Below, in pieces: positions 24,805-33,386 of a DNA stretch of 64,000 bases. Numbering within the stretch: position 1 is the first letter of the stretch; the number at the start of each line of letters is the position of its first letter. The position numbers and the translations under genes were made by a program. Location of the stretch: the NCBI RefSeq assembly GCF_003254565.1, contig NZ_QJRI01000163.1, positions 40,322 through 104,321 of the forward strand, given 5' to 3'. The notes beneath the pieces were generated by a model. The model was not told the DNA's origin and searched no databases. It was given only the letters and a program-made list of their open reading frames with translations. This DNA is from Flavobacterium nitrogenifigens. Its GTDB lineage: Bacteria > Bacteroidota > Bacteroidia > Flavobacteriales > Flavobacteriaceae.

Positions 24805-25302
24805 TTAAACCAAAATAAGTTGCATAAAAACCAAATCTAGCCAGTGGTCAAATTTGTAGCCAACTTCACGAATTGTACCCGTAGCTACAAATCCGAATTT
24901 TTCATGAAAGGCAATGCTTCCAGCATTATCGGCATCAATGGCGCCAATCATAACATGATAACCTTGTTCTTTTGCCAAACAGATTAGTTCTGTCAAAAGT
25001 TTAGAACCAATTCCTTTTCCAATGATATTATCGACCACATAAACAGAATGTTCAACAGTATATTGAAAGCCTATTTTTTCTCTAAACTGTCCGTAACTTC
25101 CAAAACCAACCACTTCACCATCTAAATCGGCAACAATTACAGGAATGTTTTTGGACACTTTGTCTTCAAACCACTTTGTCTGAATTTCCAAAGTCTGGAT
25201 TTCGTAACTATAATTGGCAGTGGTATGCAAAATAGAATTATTTACAATTTCTAGAATCTTTTGCAAATCGTTTGTTACTGCAGGTCTTATAATAATGCTC
25301 AT
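24805..25302 (-). CDS. GNAT acetyltransferase, phosphinothricin acetyltransferase-like
   Basis: A 165-residue GNAT-fold enzyme. The early IRPAVTNDLQKILEIVNNSI, the mid segment YTVEHSVYVVDNIIGKGIGSKLLTELI (acetyl-CoA pyrophosphate loop GKGIGS) and the late GAIDADNAGSIAFHEKFGFVATG match the Pat/MnaT branch. That branch acetylates phosphinothricin or related amino acids such as methionine sulfoximine. The usual physiological substrate is uncertain. It lies 17 bases downstream of the thioredoxin-family gene on the same strand and is probably co-transcribed. Confidence 0.88.
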   Translation of the reverse strand: MSIIIRPAVTNDLQKILEIVNNSILHTTANYSYEIQTLEIQTKWFEDKVSKNIPVIVADLDGEVVGFGSYGQFREKIGFQYTVEHSVYVVDNIIGKGIGSKLLTELICLAKEQGYHVMIGAIDADNAGSIAFHEKFGFVATGTIREVGYKFDHWLDLVFMQLILV

Positions 25303-25319
25303 TGGTTAGTTGTTAAAAG

Positions 25320-26498
25320 TTATTTGGTGTTTAATTCAGCTAATAAAGTGTCTACTTCTTTAGAATTCCAGTCCATTTCCTTGGCAATGGCTTTGGCATT
25401 TTTGGCATATTCTAGAGCCTTCTTTTTGTCTTTTATTTTATTATAAAGCTTCGCCTCAAGCAGATTACCGTCATAAGAATCATTTAATTCTAAAGAACGA
25501 TCTACCCAGAAAATGGCCTTTTTTAAGCTCTCTTTATCACTAATATGTTTAAAGTAAGTATTTCCTATATCTTTTAAAAAACTTGCGTCGTTCCAGACCA
25601 ATTTCTGAGTGTCTTCAAGAGTGACTTTTTTGTAGAAATTCCATTTTTCAGTTCTTTCGGCTAACGTTAAATCATATTTAAAAACCAAAGAATCTGTTTT
25701 TTGTAATCGGATTGATTTTGCAACTTCTCTTTGTTTATAATAGTTTACAGTGTCTAAATTATCAACCAAAGGACGAAGCAATTCATTTACAATACTTTCT
25801 ATTTTACGGTCAACACGATTCTGAGAAGCAACTGCTGCAAATTCTTTCTGATGATTTAAAACGTATTGGAACTCTCTAGATTTTATATCGGTTACACCAT
25901 TAGCAATAACACGCCAGTTTAATTCACTAACTAATTGTTTGTCAGATTGTGTGTTTAGATAAATATGCGTTGGTACTGACAATTCAGTTCTGTCTTTTCC
26001 CTTTTTTAAAGTATTTAAATAGGTAAAGAATTTATCTGAATTGCTTGGTTCAGCAAGAAATTCTTTTTCTAAATAAGGCAATTGCATTTTCGGATTTAAA
26101 GCATTATTTAATTCATTCTGAAATTCTGGCTTTTTCATTTCACCTTTCAATGCATAAATCAACGTTTCATTGCTGTCAAGAAATAAGAAAGTAGGAAGCG
26201 ATTTGGTATTGAATTGATTCTTTAAAGCAATCCCTTCTTCCTTTTCTATATTTTTATAAGTACAGACAAAATTTTTATTCAAAAATGCCATAATAGCAGG
26301 ATCACTCAAAACTTCCGTTTTCATTAAATTGCAATGCGGACACCAATCTGCATAAAGCATAATAAAAAGTGGTTTTCCTTCTTTTTTTGCATTTTCTAAA
26401 GCCGTTTTATATGGAACATCAACAGGCACAAACTGATTTTGAGCAATGATAGTTTGAAAAGTAACAGATAAAAAAAAAAGTATAAATAAGAAACGCAT
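25320..26498 (-). CDS. Exported thioredoxin-like protein with helical C-terminus
   Basis: A 392-residue protein with a signal peptide (MRFLFILFFLSVTFQTIIAQ). The thioredoxin-fold domain (about residues 25-135) carries the redox pair WCPHC (Cys53 and Cys56), a DsbD/thioredoxin_7-type motif, with the cis-Pro region SLPTFLFLD near 105. The remaining 250 residues are helical and end in a TPR-like pair (about 320-390, AIFWVDRSLELNDSYDGNLLEAKLYNKIKDKKKALEYAKNA in pattern). It probably acts as a periplasmic thiol-disulfide protein; the client is unknown. It is divergent from menD. Confidence 0.87.
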   Translation of the reverse strand: MRFLFILFFLSVTFQTIIAQNQFVPVDVPYKTALENAKKEGKPLFIMLYADWCPHCNLMKTEVLSDPAIMAFLNKNFVCTYKNIEKEEGIALKNQFNTKSLPTFLFLDSNETLIYALKGEMKKPEFQNELNNALNPKMQLPYLEKEFLAEPSNSDKFFTYLNTLKKGKDRTELSVPTHIYLNTQSDKQLVSELNWRVIANGVTDIKSREFQYVLNHQKEFAAVASQNRVDRKIESIVNELLRPLVDNLDTVNYYKQREVAKSIRLQKTDSLVFKYDLTLAERTEKWNFYKKVTLEDTQKLVWNDASFLKDIGNTYFKHISDKESLKKAIFWVDRSLELNDSYDGNLLEAKLYNKIKDKKKALEYAKNAKAIAKEMDWNSKEVDTLLAELNTK

Positions 26499-26605
26499 AT
26501 TCGGTCAGGCTTTTATTAATTATTCGATTTTACAAATATATTTCCTTTTTCTAGAAAGAGCCTTAATATATTCCTAATTATAATATAAATCAAATGCGAA
26601 GTTTG

Positions 26606-26613
26606 TAACTTTG
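26606..26613 (+). promoter_or_regulatory. -7 box upstream of menD
   Basis: TAACTTTG matches TAnnTTTG and lies 62 bases before the menD start. No clear TTG -33 element is seen at 17-21 bases. Confidence 0.45.
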
Positions 26614-26675
26614 TAAGCAAGATGAAGAAAAATCAACTAAAAGATTTTCTTTGAAAAAAGTAATACACGACCGGA

Positions 26676-28337
26676 ATGATTTACCCCAAAATAGCGCTTG
26701 CACAAAGCATTATAGAAATTTTATCTGCCAAAGGCATTGTCAATATTATAATTTCTCCAGGATCCAGAAATGCACCGTTAACCATCGGATTTGCTCAAAA
26801 TCCAAACTTCACCTGTTATAGCATTGCAGATGAGCGTTGTGCCGCTTTTTTTGCTTTGGGAATTGCTCAGCAAACCAAACAGCCAACAGCTATAGTCTGT
26901 ACTTCAGGATCTGCCTTATTAAATTATTATCCTGCTCTGGCAGAAGCATTCTACAGTCAGATTCCATTGATTGTAATATCAGCTGACCGTCCACAGAGTA
27001 AAATTGATATTGGTGACGGACAAACCATTCGCCAGGAAAATGTTTTTGCTAACCATTCTGTTTTCAATGCTAATTTAACTGAAGAAGCATCTGAAGAGAA
27101 TGACTTAAAAATCAATCTGGCCATTGAAACGGCTATTCTTAAAAAAGGCCCAGTGCATATTAACGCACCTTTTGAAGAGCCGCTTTATGAAACAACAGAA
27201 GAGCTTTCTGTAAATCCAAAAATTTCAATTTTGGAGCCAGAAACTAATTCTCAAATAATAGAAAATAGCGAAGAAATTGTTTCTGTTTGGAATACTGCTA
27301 AACGAAAACTAATCTTAGTTGGAGTTAACGAAGCAAATGCAATTGATAAAGAGATTATAGAAAATTTAGCTTCAGATCCGTCAGTTGTAGTGCTTACAGA
27401 AACAACTTCAAATCTTCATCACGATAGTTTTATCAATTCAATAGATACTTTAATTACTCCTTTTGATGATTTTGATTTTAAGAAGTTTAACCCTGAAGTT
27501 TTAATAACTTTTGGAGGAATGGTTGTTTCAAAAAGAATTAAAGGATTTTTGCGAAAATACAAACCAAATCAGCATTGGCATATTGATACTTTACGAGCTT
27601 ATGACACATTTGGAGCATTGACAAAACATTTTGAAATGAAGCCGAATGATTTCTTTAAAGACTTGCTTTCAAAAACTTCTTTTGTAGAAAGTAAGTATTT
27701 TAATAATGTAGATACTGTCTACCAAACGAGATTAGAAAGAAGAAAAGAATATTTAAGCAAAATTGAATTTTCAGATTTCAAAGTTTTCGAAAAAGTTATC
27801 GAATCATTGCCTAAAAATAGCATGTTGCAAATTAGCAATAGTTCAGCAATTCGTTATGCACAACTTATTGATATTGATGATACAATTGAAGTTTTTTGCA
27901 ATCGCGGCACAAGCGGTATCGACGGAAGCACTTCTACGGCAATTGGTGCAGCAGTTGGAAACGAAAAGCAGACCGTTTTTGTCACTGGCGATATAAGTTT
28001 CTTATATGACAGCAATGCTTTATGGAATTCTTATATTCCTAAAAACTTCAAAATTATTTTGATTAATAATGGAGGAGGAGGAATTTTTAGAATTCTTCCT
28101 GGCCATCAAGAAAAACCAGTTTTCAATACTTATTTCGAGACATCTCATAAATTGACGGCTGAACATTTGGCTAAAATGTATGGATTTGACTATTTAGCAG
28201 CCCATGATATTCAATCATTAGATAATGGAATCCAATCGATATATAATTCTGATGAGACTCCTTGTATTTTAGAAATTTTTACACCAACAGTTGAAAATGA
28301 TCAGATTCTGAAGCAGTATTTTAAATATCTATATTAA
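26676..28337 (+). CDS. menD: 2-succinyl-5-enolpyruvyl-6-hydroxy-3-cyclohexene-1-carboxylate synthase
   Basis: A 553-residue ThDP-dependent enzyme that joins isochorismate and 2-oxoglutarate, the first committed step of menaquinone synthesis. It shows the Pyr-domain start ALAQSIIEILSAKGIVNIIISPGSRNAPL, a central domain, and the C-terminal PP domain with GTSGIDGSTSTAIGAA and the ThDP/Mg motif VTGDISFLYDSNALWN...NNGGGGIF. The length fits the family. It starts a plus-strand series of menaquinone genes (menB, menA and menC follow within 9 kb), although unrelated genes are interleaved. menF, menE and a dedicated thioesterase are not in the window. Confidence 0.95.
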   Translation: MIYPKIALAQSIIEILSAKGIVNIIISPGSRNAPLTIGFAQNPNFTCYSIADERCAAFFALGIAQQTKQPTAIVCTSGSALLNYYPALAEAFYSQIPLIVISADRPQSKIDIGDGQTIRQENVFANHSVFNANLTEEASEENDLKINLAIETAILKKGPVHINAPFEEPLYETTEELSVNPKISILEPETNSQIIENSEEIVSVWNTAKRKLILVGVNEANAIDKEIIENLASDPSVVVLTETTSNLHHDSFINSIDTLITPFDDFDFKKFNPEVLITFGGMVVSKRIKGFLRKYKPNQHWHIDTLRAYDTFGALTKHFEMKPNDFFKDLLSKTSFVESKYFNNVDTVYQTRLERRKEYLSKIEFSDFKVFEKVIESLPKNSMLQISNSSAIRYAQLIDIDDTIEVFCNRGTSGIDGSTSTAIGAAVGNEKQTVFVTGDISFLYDSNALWNSYIPKNFKIILINNGGGGIFRILPGHQEKPVFNTYFETSHKLTAEHLAKMYGFDYLAAHDIQSLDNGIQSIYNSDETPCILEIFTPTVENDQILKQYFKYLY

Positions 28338-28423
28338 ATTTGAAAGAAAATATTTGTTAAAATAATTGTTTGATGCTTTTCTTAATTATACATTTGGTTC
28401 ATTATTCACCAAATTAAATAATT

Positions 28424-28765
28424 ATGAGCAAGAGAGAAGAATTAATTAAAAAGTACACAGCCGATTTAAAAGAGAAATGTGGTATTACAGCTGACGTAGA
28501 TTTACTGACAAAAGTTACAATTGCTTGCGGTCCGTCAATTTACAATGACGACGCTTCTACGGTAGCTTCTTCACAGCAGTCAGAATTAGATACAGTAAAA
28601 AATAACTTTTTAATTAAGAAATTAGGTTTAAAAAGCGGTCCAGATTTAGACAAAGGATTAGATGCTGTTTTGGAAAAATACGGAAAATCTAATAAGCACA
28701 AATACAGAGCTGTAGTGTATTATTTACTGACTGTGCACTTTAAGAAAGAAAGCATCTTTAAATAA
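28424..28765 (+). CDS. DUF2853 family protein
   Basis: A 113-residue soluble helical protein that matches DUF2853 over its whole length. The matching segments are KKYTADLKEKCGITADVDLLTKVTIACGPSIYN and KHKYRAVVYYLLTVHF at the end. The structure-known members form an all-alpha fold, but no function is established. It lies 86 bases after menD and has its own strong terminator. Confidence 0.92.
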   Translation: MSKREELIKKYTADLKEKCGITADVDLLTKVTIACGPSIYNDDASTVASSQQSELDTVKNNFLIKKLGLKSGPDLDKGLDAVLEKYGKSNKHKYRAVVYYLLTVHFKKESIFK

Positions 28766-28785
28766 TCTAGATTTGACAAAGATTC

Positions 28786-28822
28786 AAAATCCCTTTATAG
28801 CATATGTTTATAAAGGGATTTT
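28786..28822 (+). terminator. Terminator after the DUF2853 gene
   Basis: The arms 28786-28799 and 28809-28822 (AAAATCCCTTTATA and its complement) pair perfectly over 14 bp, followed by a T-rich tract. Confidence 0.82.
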
Positions 28823-28865
28823 CTATTTTTTACCTGCAAATTAAGTTTTGTTAAAATTAATTTCT

Positions 28866-28893
28866 TTGTACCACGCCAAACTTCGTACCTTTG
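28866..28893 (+). promoter_or_regulatory. Promoter of the CvfB-family gene
   Basis: A TTG at 28866-28868 and a TACCTTTG at 28886-28893 are separated by 17 bases. The leader after it is about 38 bases and contains a small hairpin flanked by direct repeats (28900-28932). Confidence 0.6.
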
Positions 28894-28937
28894 CGCCTCA
28901 GAAACTTAGCAGTTCGACTGCTTAGAAACTTATAAAA

Positions 28938-29792
28938 ATGCTAGAAATAGGAAAATACAATACGCTAACTATATTACGTGATACCAAAGTTGGTTTGTTT
29001 TTAGGAGATCCAGAAAATGATCCAGAAGGTGTTCACGACGTTTTGCTTCCAAATAAATATGTGCCAAAAGTTTTTGAAATTGGCGAAGAATTAATCGTTT
29101 TTGTTTACTTAGACCACGAACAGCGACCAGTTGCTACGACTTTGGTTCCGTACATTTTACTGAATGAATTTGCTCTTTTGAGAGTGAACTACATCAATAA
29201 TGTAGGTGCTTTCATGGATTGGGGAATGGAAAAAGATATCCTTGTTCCGTTCAAAGAGCAGGCGCGTCCAATGGAAAAAGGAAAACGCTATTTGGTTTAT
29301 TTGTATATGGATAAACAAACTAATCGTTTAGTGGCTTCAAGCAAAACGAATCAGTTTTTGAGCAATGATAATTTGACGGTTGAAAAAGGTGAAGAGGTAG
29401 ATTTGATTGTTTCTCATATTACAGACATGGGGATCAATGTTATTATAAATGAGCAACATAAAGGCCTTTTATATAAAGATGAAGTTTACGATGATGCAAT
29501 AAGAACGGGAGATAGAATGCGCGGTTATATCAAAAACATCCGTCCCGATAATAAAATTGATGTCGCGCTTCAGGTACAAGGCTTTGAAAGTATTGAGCCT
29601 AATGCTGAAAAAATATTAAGCGAGCTAAGAGCTAGCAGAGGCTTTCTTAGATTGAATGATAATTCTCATCCTGAAGACATTAAAACAGTTTTGAAAATGA
29701 GTAAGAAATCATTTAAGAAAGCAATTGGTGCTTTGTACAAAGAAAAACTGATCGAAATAAAGGAAGACGGAATTTATCTGGTAAAAGAATAA
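28938..29792 (+). CDS. CvfB-family S1 RNA-binding protein
   Basis: A 284-residue cytosolic protein of the CvfB/YitL family. It consists of tandem S1-like OB domains (about residues 5-65, 70-135 and 145-215, with VNYINNVGAFMDWGMEKDILVPF and VSHITDMGINVIINEQHKGLLY) and a C-terminal winged helix (about 225-284, KTVLKMSKKSFKKAIGALYKEKLI). CvfB in Gram-positive bacteria binds RNA and affects virulence gene expression; in Bacteroidota the role is unstudied. The gene has a promoter and terminator of its own. Confidence 0.9.
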   Translation: MLEIGKYNTLTILRDTKVGLFLGDPENDPEGVHDVLLPNKYVPKVFEIGEELIVFVYLDHEQRPVATTLVPYILLNEFALLRVNYINNVGAFMDWGMEKDILVPFKEQARPMEKGKRYLVYLYMDKQTNRLVASSKTNQFLSNDNLTVEKGEEVDLIVSHITDMGINVIINEQHKGLLYKDEVYDDAIRTGDRMRGYIKNIRPDNKIDVALQVQGFESIEPNAEKILSELRASRGFLRLNDNSHPEDIKTVLKMSKKSFKKAIGALYKEKLIEIKEDGIYLVKE

Positions 29793-30603
29793 AAACCTAA
29801 AAAATCCAATATTTTAAATTCCAAATTCCAAGACTGATTCAACGAAACACATTGGAATTTGGAATTTTTATTTTTTGGAATTTATTTTTGCGAAAGCAAA
29901 ATAATGGTAATACAAAAGGCCACTTATTACAAGTAGCCTTTCGCTTTTTATTCAGTTTTAAAAAAAATTGTAATTAAAAAAAAACAGAAATAAAATAATT
30001 CGAGTCCATCTCAGAACAATAGCTTTACGAATTTTAGAAATTATTCCATTGATGGGTATGTCTTTTAAATGATTTGATGTACCTATCTCAAAAGCAAAAA
30101 AAGAATTTCACGGCTCATCCATTGGTTTTATAAAATAACTTTTAGAAAGTGCGAATTAGTACTTTTTCCTCTTTTCGTTATCATTTCTATACTAATTATA
30201 GATACAATTCTAACATTTAACCTTAGGTGTTACTTTTTTCTTTTTGAAGTTTCGACAAACACATAAATCATTTGCTCTTTTAATTGAGGTTTGTTCGTGA
30301 AAACCCTAAAAAAATGAGCGACAAATTTTTTAAATTTTCTCAAAAAAATCATTTTTTAGGTTAATAAATCAGTGAAAGAAAATCAATCTGAAATCTTTGA
30401 AATATTTTGTATCTCGTTGATTTCTAGGCTGTAAAATTAATTATTAATTTTCTAAACTAATGTTAAAAAATGTTATTTTTTGTAAGTAAAAGCCAATTGT
30501 TAACATTGGTAGTTAATTTAGCAAAGACTTAAGGCGGATTGAGTAGGTAAAATAGTAAAAATGCTTTATTTTTACCGTATAATTATTTAAACAAAAAATC
30601 AAA
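29793..30603. other. 0.8 kb non-coding gap before menB
   Basis: After the terminator the gap holds a TTTTGC-GAAA-GCAAAA mini-hairpin (29887-29902) and a second terminator-like hairpin (29915-29942, AAAGGC...GCCTTT with one mismatch, followed by Ts). From 29950 to 30600 I see only ORFs of 16-18 codons with no coding signature. It may hold the menB promoter, an untranslated leader or an unrecognised RNA. No clear TAnnTTTG box precedes menB. Confidence 0.5.
29816..29872 (+). terminator. AAATTCCAA-family terminator after the CvfB gene
   Basis: The 16-bp perfect arms 29816-29831 and 29852-29867 (AAATTCCAAATTCCAA and its complement) are separated by a 20-base loop and followed by a T-rich tract. 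Confidence 0.72.
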
Positions 30604-31437
30604 ATGGATTGGATTACAGCCAGAGAATTTGAAGATATAACTTATAAAAAATGCAACGGAGTAGCGAGAATAGCGTTTAACAGACCAAATGTGAGAAATG
30701 CATTCCGTCCTAAAACTACTTCAGAATTATACCAAGCTTTTTACGATGCACAGGAAGATACTTCAATTGGAGTTGTTTTACTTTCTGCTGAAGGACCTTC
30801 AACAAAAGATGGAATTTACTCTTTTTGCAGTGGTGGAGATCAAAATGCACGAGGACATCAAGGATATGTTGGAGATGATGGACAACACCGTTTGAATATT
30901 CTAGAAGTGCAGCGTTTAATTCGTTTTATGCCAAAAGTTGTTATTGCTGTTGTTCCAGGCTGGGCTGTAGGTGGCGGACATAGTTTACACGTGGTTTGTG
31001 ACATGACACTTGCAAGTAAAGAGCATGCTATTTTTAAGCAAACTGATGCAGATGTAACAAGTTTCGACGGCGGTTACGGATCAGCATATTTGGCAAAAAT
31101 GGTGGGTCAGAAAAAAGCTCGTGAAATCTTTTTTTTAGGTAGAAATTATTCTGCTCAGGAAGCTTTTGAAATGGGAATGGTAAATGCTGTAATTCCACAT
31201 GACGAACTTGAAGCTACAGCTTACGAATGGGCTCAAGAAATCCTTCAAAAATCACCAACTTCTATAAAAATGCTAAAATTTGCAATGAACTTAACAGACG
31301 ACGGAATGGTTGGACAGCAGGTTTTTGCAGGAGAAGCAACTCGTTTAGCTTACATGACTGAAGAAGCTAAAGAAGGAAGAAATGCTTTCTTAGAAAAAAG
31401 AAAACCAAATTTTGGTGAAAATAAGTGGTTACCATAA
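30604..31437 (+). CDS. menB: 1,4-dihydroxy-2-naphthoyl-CoA synthase
   Basis: A 277-residue crotonase-fold enzyme that cyclises o-succinylbenzoyl-CoA to dihydroxynaphthoyl-CoA. It shows ARIAFNRPNVRNAFRPKT near residue 20, the oxyanion loops FCSGGDQNARG (about 78-88) and VPGWAVGGGHSLHVVCD (about 118-134), and the diagnostic TDADVTSFDGGYGSAYLAKMVG (about 149-170). The GGDQ and SFDGGYGS motifs separate MenB from general enoyl-CoA hydratases. It is followed by an 18-bp-stem hairpin and then menA. Confidence 0.96.
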   Translation: MDWITAREFEDITYKKCNGVARIAFNRPNVRNAFRPKTTSELYQAFYDAQEDTSIGVVLLSAEGPSTKDGIYSFCSGGDQNARGHQGYVGDDGQHRLNILEVQRLIRFMPKVVIAVVPGWAVGGGHSLHVVCDMTLASKEHAIFKQTDADVTSFDGGYGSAYLAKMVGQKKAREIFFLGRNYSAQEAFEMGMVNAVIPHDELEATAYEWAQEILQKSPTSIKMLKFAMNLTDDGMVGQQVFAGEATRLAYMTEEAKEGRNAFLEKRKPNFGENKWLP

Positions 31438-31458
31438 ATAAGTTATAAAATAGTTTCA

Positions 31459-31504
31459 AGTTTCAGGTCTCAAGTTAGGAACCTGAAACTTGAGACCTGA
31501 AACT
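31459..31504 (+). repeat. Perfect 18-bp inverted repeat between menB and menA
   Basis: The arms 31459-31476 and 31487-31504 (AGTTTCAGGTCTCAAGTT and its complement) enclose a 10-base loop. There is no T-run after it, so it may be an attenuating or processing hairpin rather than a full terminator. Confidence 0.75.
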
Positions 31505-31522
31505 AAACAAACAAAACAAATA

Positions 31523-32485
31523 ATGAAACATTGGATTGAAGCCGCTAGATTGCGCACATTACCTTTATCAGTTTCCGGAATTATAGTTGGAAGTATTTAT
31601 GCTTTGTCAAATCCAACAGAAACTATTAACACTCCAACAGAAGTTTTTAGCTGGAAAGTCTTTGGTTTTGCTTTATTGACAACGTTAGGATTACAGGTTT
31701 TATCCAATTTTGCGAATGATTATGGTGACGGTGTAAAAGGTACCGATAACGCAGATCGTGTTGGTCCTCAGCGTGCTATTCAGAGTGGGGTTATTACACC
31801 TCAGGCAATGAAAAAAGCTATTATTATTACTTCATTTTTGACTTTATTGTCGGCAATCATATTAATTTATTTTGCTTTCGGAAAAGACAATTTCGGGTAT
31901 TCTATTTTTTTCCTGTTGTTAGGGATTGCGGCTATTGTGGCTGCAATTAAATACACTGTAGGTAATTCTGCTTATGGATATAGAGGATTAGGAGATTTAT
32001 TCGTTTTCATTTTCTTCGGATTAGTGAGCACGTTAGGAGTAAACTTTTTATACGCAAAAGAAGTAGATCCGCTTTTAATTCTTCCGGCTGTTGCCATCGG
32101 ATTATTGAGCGTTGGAGTTTTAAACCTAAACAATATGCGCGATCAGGAATCAGATAAAAAAGCAGGTAAAAACACAATTGTAGTACAAATGGGAGCTGAA
32201 AAAGCTAAATTTTACCATTATGCTTTGATTGGTGGCGCAATGCTTTTAGTTATTATTTTTGCCATTTTAAGCGATTATAATTTTGATCAATATTTGTTTG
32301 TATTGGCCTATATTCCGTTGACAAAACATTTAATCACGGTTTACAAAAACCAAGATCCAAAATTATTAGACCCAGAATTGAAAAAACTAGCATTAAGCAC
32401 ATTTTTGCTTTCTATATTGCTTACAGTTTGTATGATCTCGTTAATTTCAGACATTATTGTAAATCTCTTTTTAGGAGGAAGATAA
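31523..32485 (+). CDS. menA: 1,4-dihydroxy-2-naphthoate polyprenyltransferase
   Basis: A 320-residue UbiA-family membrane enzyme that prenylates DHNA to demethylmenaquinone. The first Asp motif is NFANDYGDGVKGTDNADR (about residues 60-77) with the MenA-specific VGPQRAIQSG following. The second is LNNMRDQESDKKAGKNT (about 203-219). About nine membrane helices are visible. The frame is open 11 codons upstream, but that stretch comes from the hairpin repeat, so the ATG at 31523 was chosen (MKHWIEAARLRTLPLSVSG). Confidence 0.95.
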   Translation: MKHWIEAARLRTLPLSVSGIIVGSIYALSNPTETINTPTEVFSWKVFGFALLTTLGLQVLSNFANDYGDGVKGTDNADRVGPQRAIQSGVITPQAMKKAIIITSFLTLLSAIILIYFAFGKDNFGYSIFFLLLGIAAIVAAIKYTVGNSAYGYRGLGDLFVFIFFGLVSTLGVNFLYAKEVDPLLILPAVAIGLLSVGVLNLNNMRDQESDKKAGKNTIVVQMGAEKAKFYHYALIGGAMLLVIIFAILSDYNFDQYLFVLAYIPLTKHLITVYKNQDPKLLDPELKKLALSTFLLSILLTVCMISLISDIIVNLFLGGR

Positions 32486-32515
32486 ATAACATGTTTAATT
32501 TAAAAAGGTAACAAA

Positions 32516-33193
32516 ATGAAAATTACATACTACGGACACGCTTCATTAGGAATTGAAGTAGGAGGAAAACACATTATTGTGGATCCATTTATTACCGGAA
32601 ACCCACAAGCAGCTACAATTAACCTGAGCACAATCAGAGCCGATTATATTCTGCTAACGCATGCACACGCTGACCATGTTTTAGATGTTGAAGCGATTGC
32701 TAAAAACACCAATGCAGTTATCGTTTCTAATGCAGAAATTGCAAGTTACTATGCAAAAAAAGGATTCAATTCGCACCCAATGAATCACGGCGGAAGCTGG
32801 AAATTTGATTTCGGTAAAGTAAAATATGTAAATGCAATTCACTCAAGCAGTTTTCCTGACGGTTCTTACGGCGGAAATCCTGGAGGTTTTGTAATCGAAG
32901 GCGAGCATAAAAATATCTACATCGCTGGAGATACGGCATTGACATACGATATGAAATTGATTCCGCTTCGCACAAAACTAGATTTAGTTATTCTTCCAAT
33001 CGGAAACAACTTCACAATGGATGTCGAAGACGCTATTATCGCTTCAGATTTTGTGGAATGCGACAAAGTTCTTGGATACCACTATGACACTTTTGGTTAT
33101 ATCGAAATCGATCATGAAGAAGCAATTCGCAAATTCTTTGACAAAGGAAAAGATTTAATGCTTTTACCAATCGGAGATTCTATCGAATTATAA
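32516..33193 (+). CDS. UPF0173-type metal-dependent hydrolase (metallo-beta-lactamase fold)
   Basis: A 225-residue MBL-fold enzyme. The metal motif LLTHAHADHVLD (about residues 44-55) is intact, with further ligands in MNHGGSW, the AGDTALTYD strand (about 140-148) and GYHYDTFG (about 182-189). The family (YtkL-like, UPF0173) has no firm substrate. It lies 30 bases after menA and before the menC region, so it could hydrolyse a pathway thioester such as DHNA-CoA. That is inference only; the known DHNA-CoA thioesterases have a hotdog fold. Confidence 0.88.
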   Translation: MKITYYGHASLGIEVGGKHIIVDPFITGNPQAATINLSTIRADYILLTHAHADHVLDVEAIAKNTNAVIVSNAEIASYYAKKGFNSHPMNHGGSWKFDFGKVKYVNAIHSSSFPDGSYGGNPGGFVIEGEHKNIYIAGDTALTYDMKLIPLRTKLDLVILPIGNNFTMDVEDAIIASDFVECDKVLGYHYDTFGYIEIDHEEAIRKFFDKGKDLMLLPIGDSIEL

Positions 33194-33229
33194 TTGTCAT
33201 CCTGAGCGGAGTTGAAGGAAGGAGCCAAT

Positions 33230-33305
33230 CCCGCTTTCGGCTATATCTTTTTAAGGCAAAGAAAAATTGCCTTAAAAAGGATACCGCCTCTATCGGGGCT
33301 AGGGC
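33230..33305 (+). repeat. Intergenic hairpin repeat, copy 2 (variable-stem family)
   Basis: The arms 33247-33259 (CTTTTTAAGGCAA) and 33267-33279 form a perfect 13-bp stem. The left flank is CCGCTTTCGGCTATATC and the right flank AGGATACCGCCTCTATCGG then GGCTAGGGC, as in copy 1, but the upper stem differs and stays complementary. It lies between the MBL hydrolase and TPR genes, both on the plus strand. Confidence 0.75.
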
Positions 33306-33386
33306 ACTCAATTCCATAAGAAAGTTATTTGGCATAATCTATGTTAATTGAATTAAAGTTTTTTAAAGTAAAAATCATTTTAATCT

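Noticed and set aside
30080..30365. ORFs of 16-18 codons in the gap before menB
   Set aside because: They are too short, without RBS or promoter, and occur at the rate expected by chance in AT-rich DNA.
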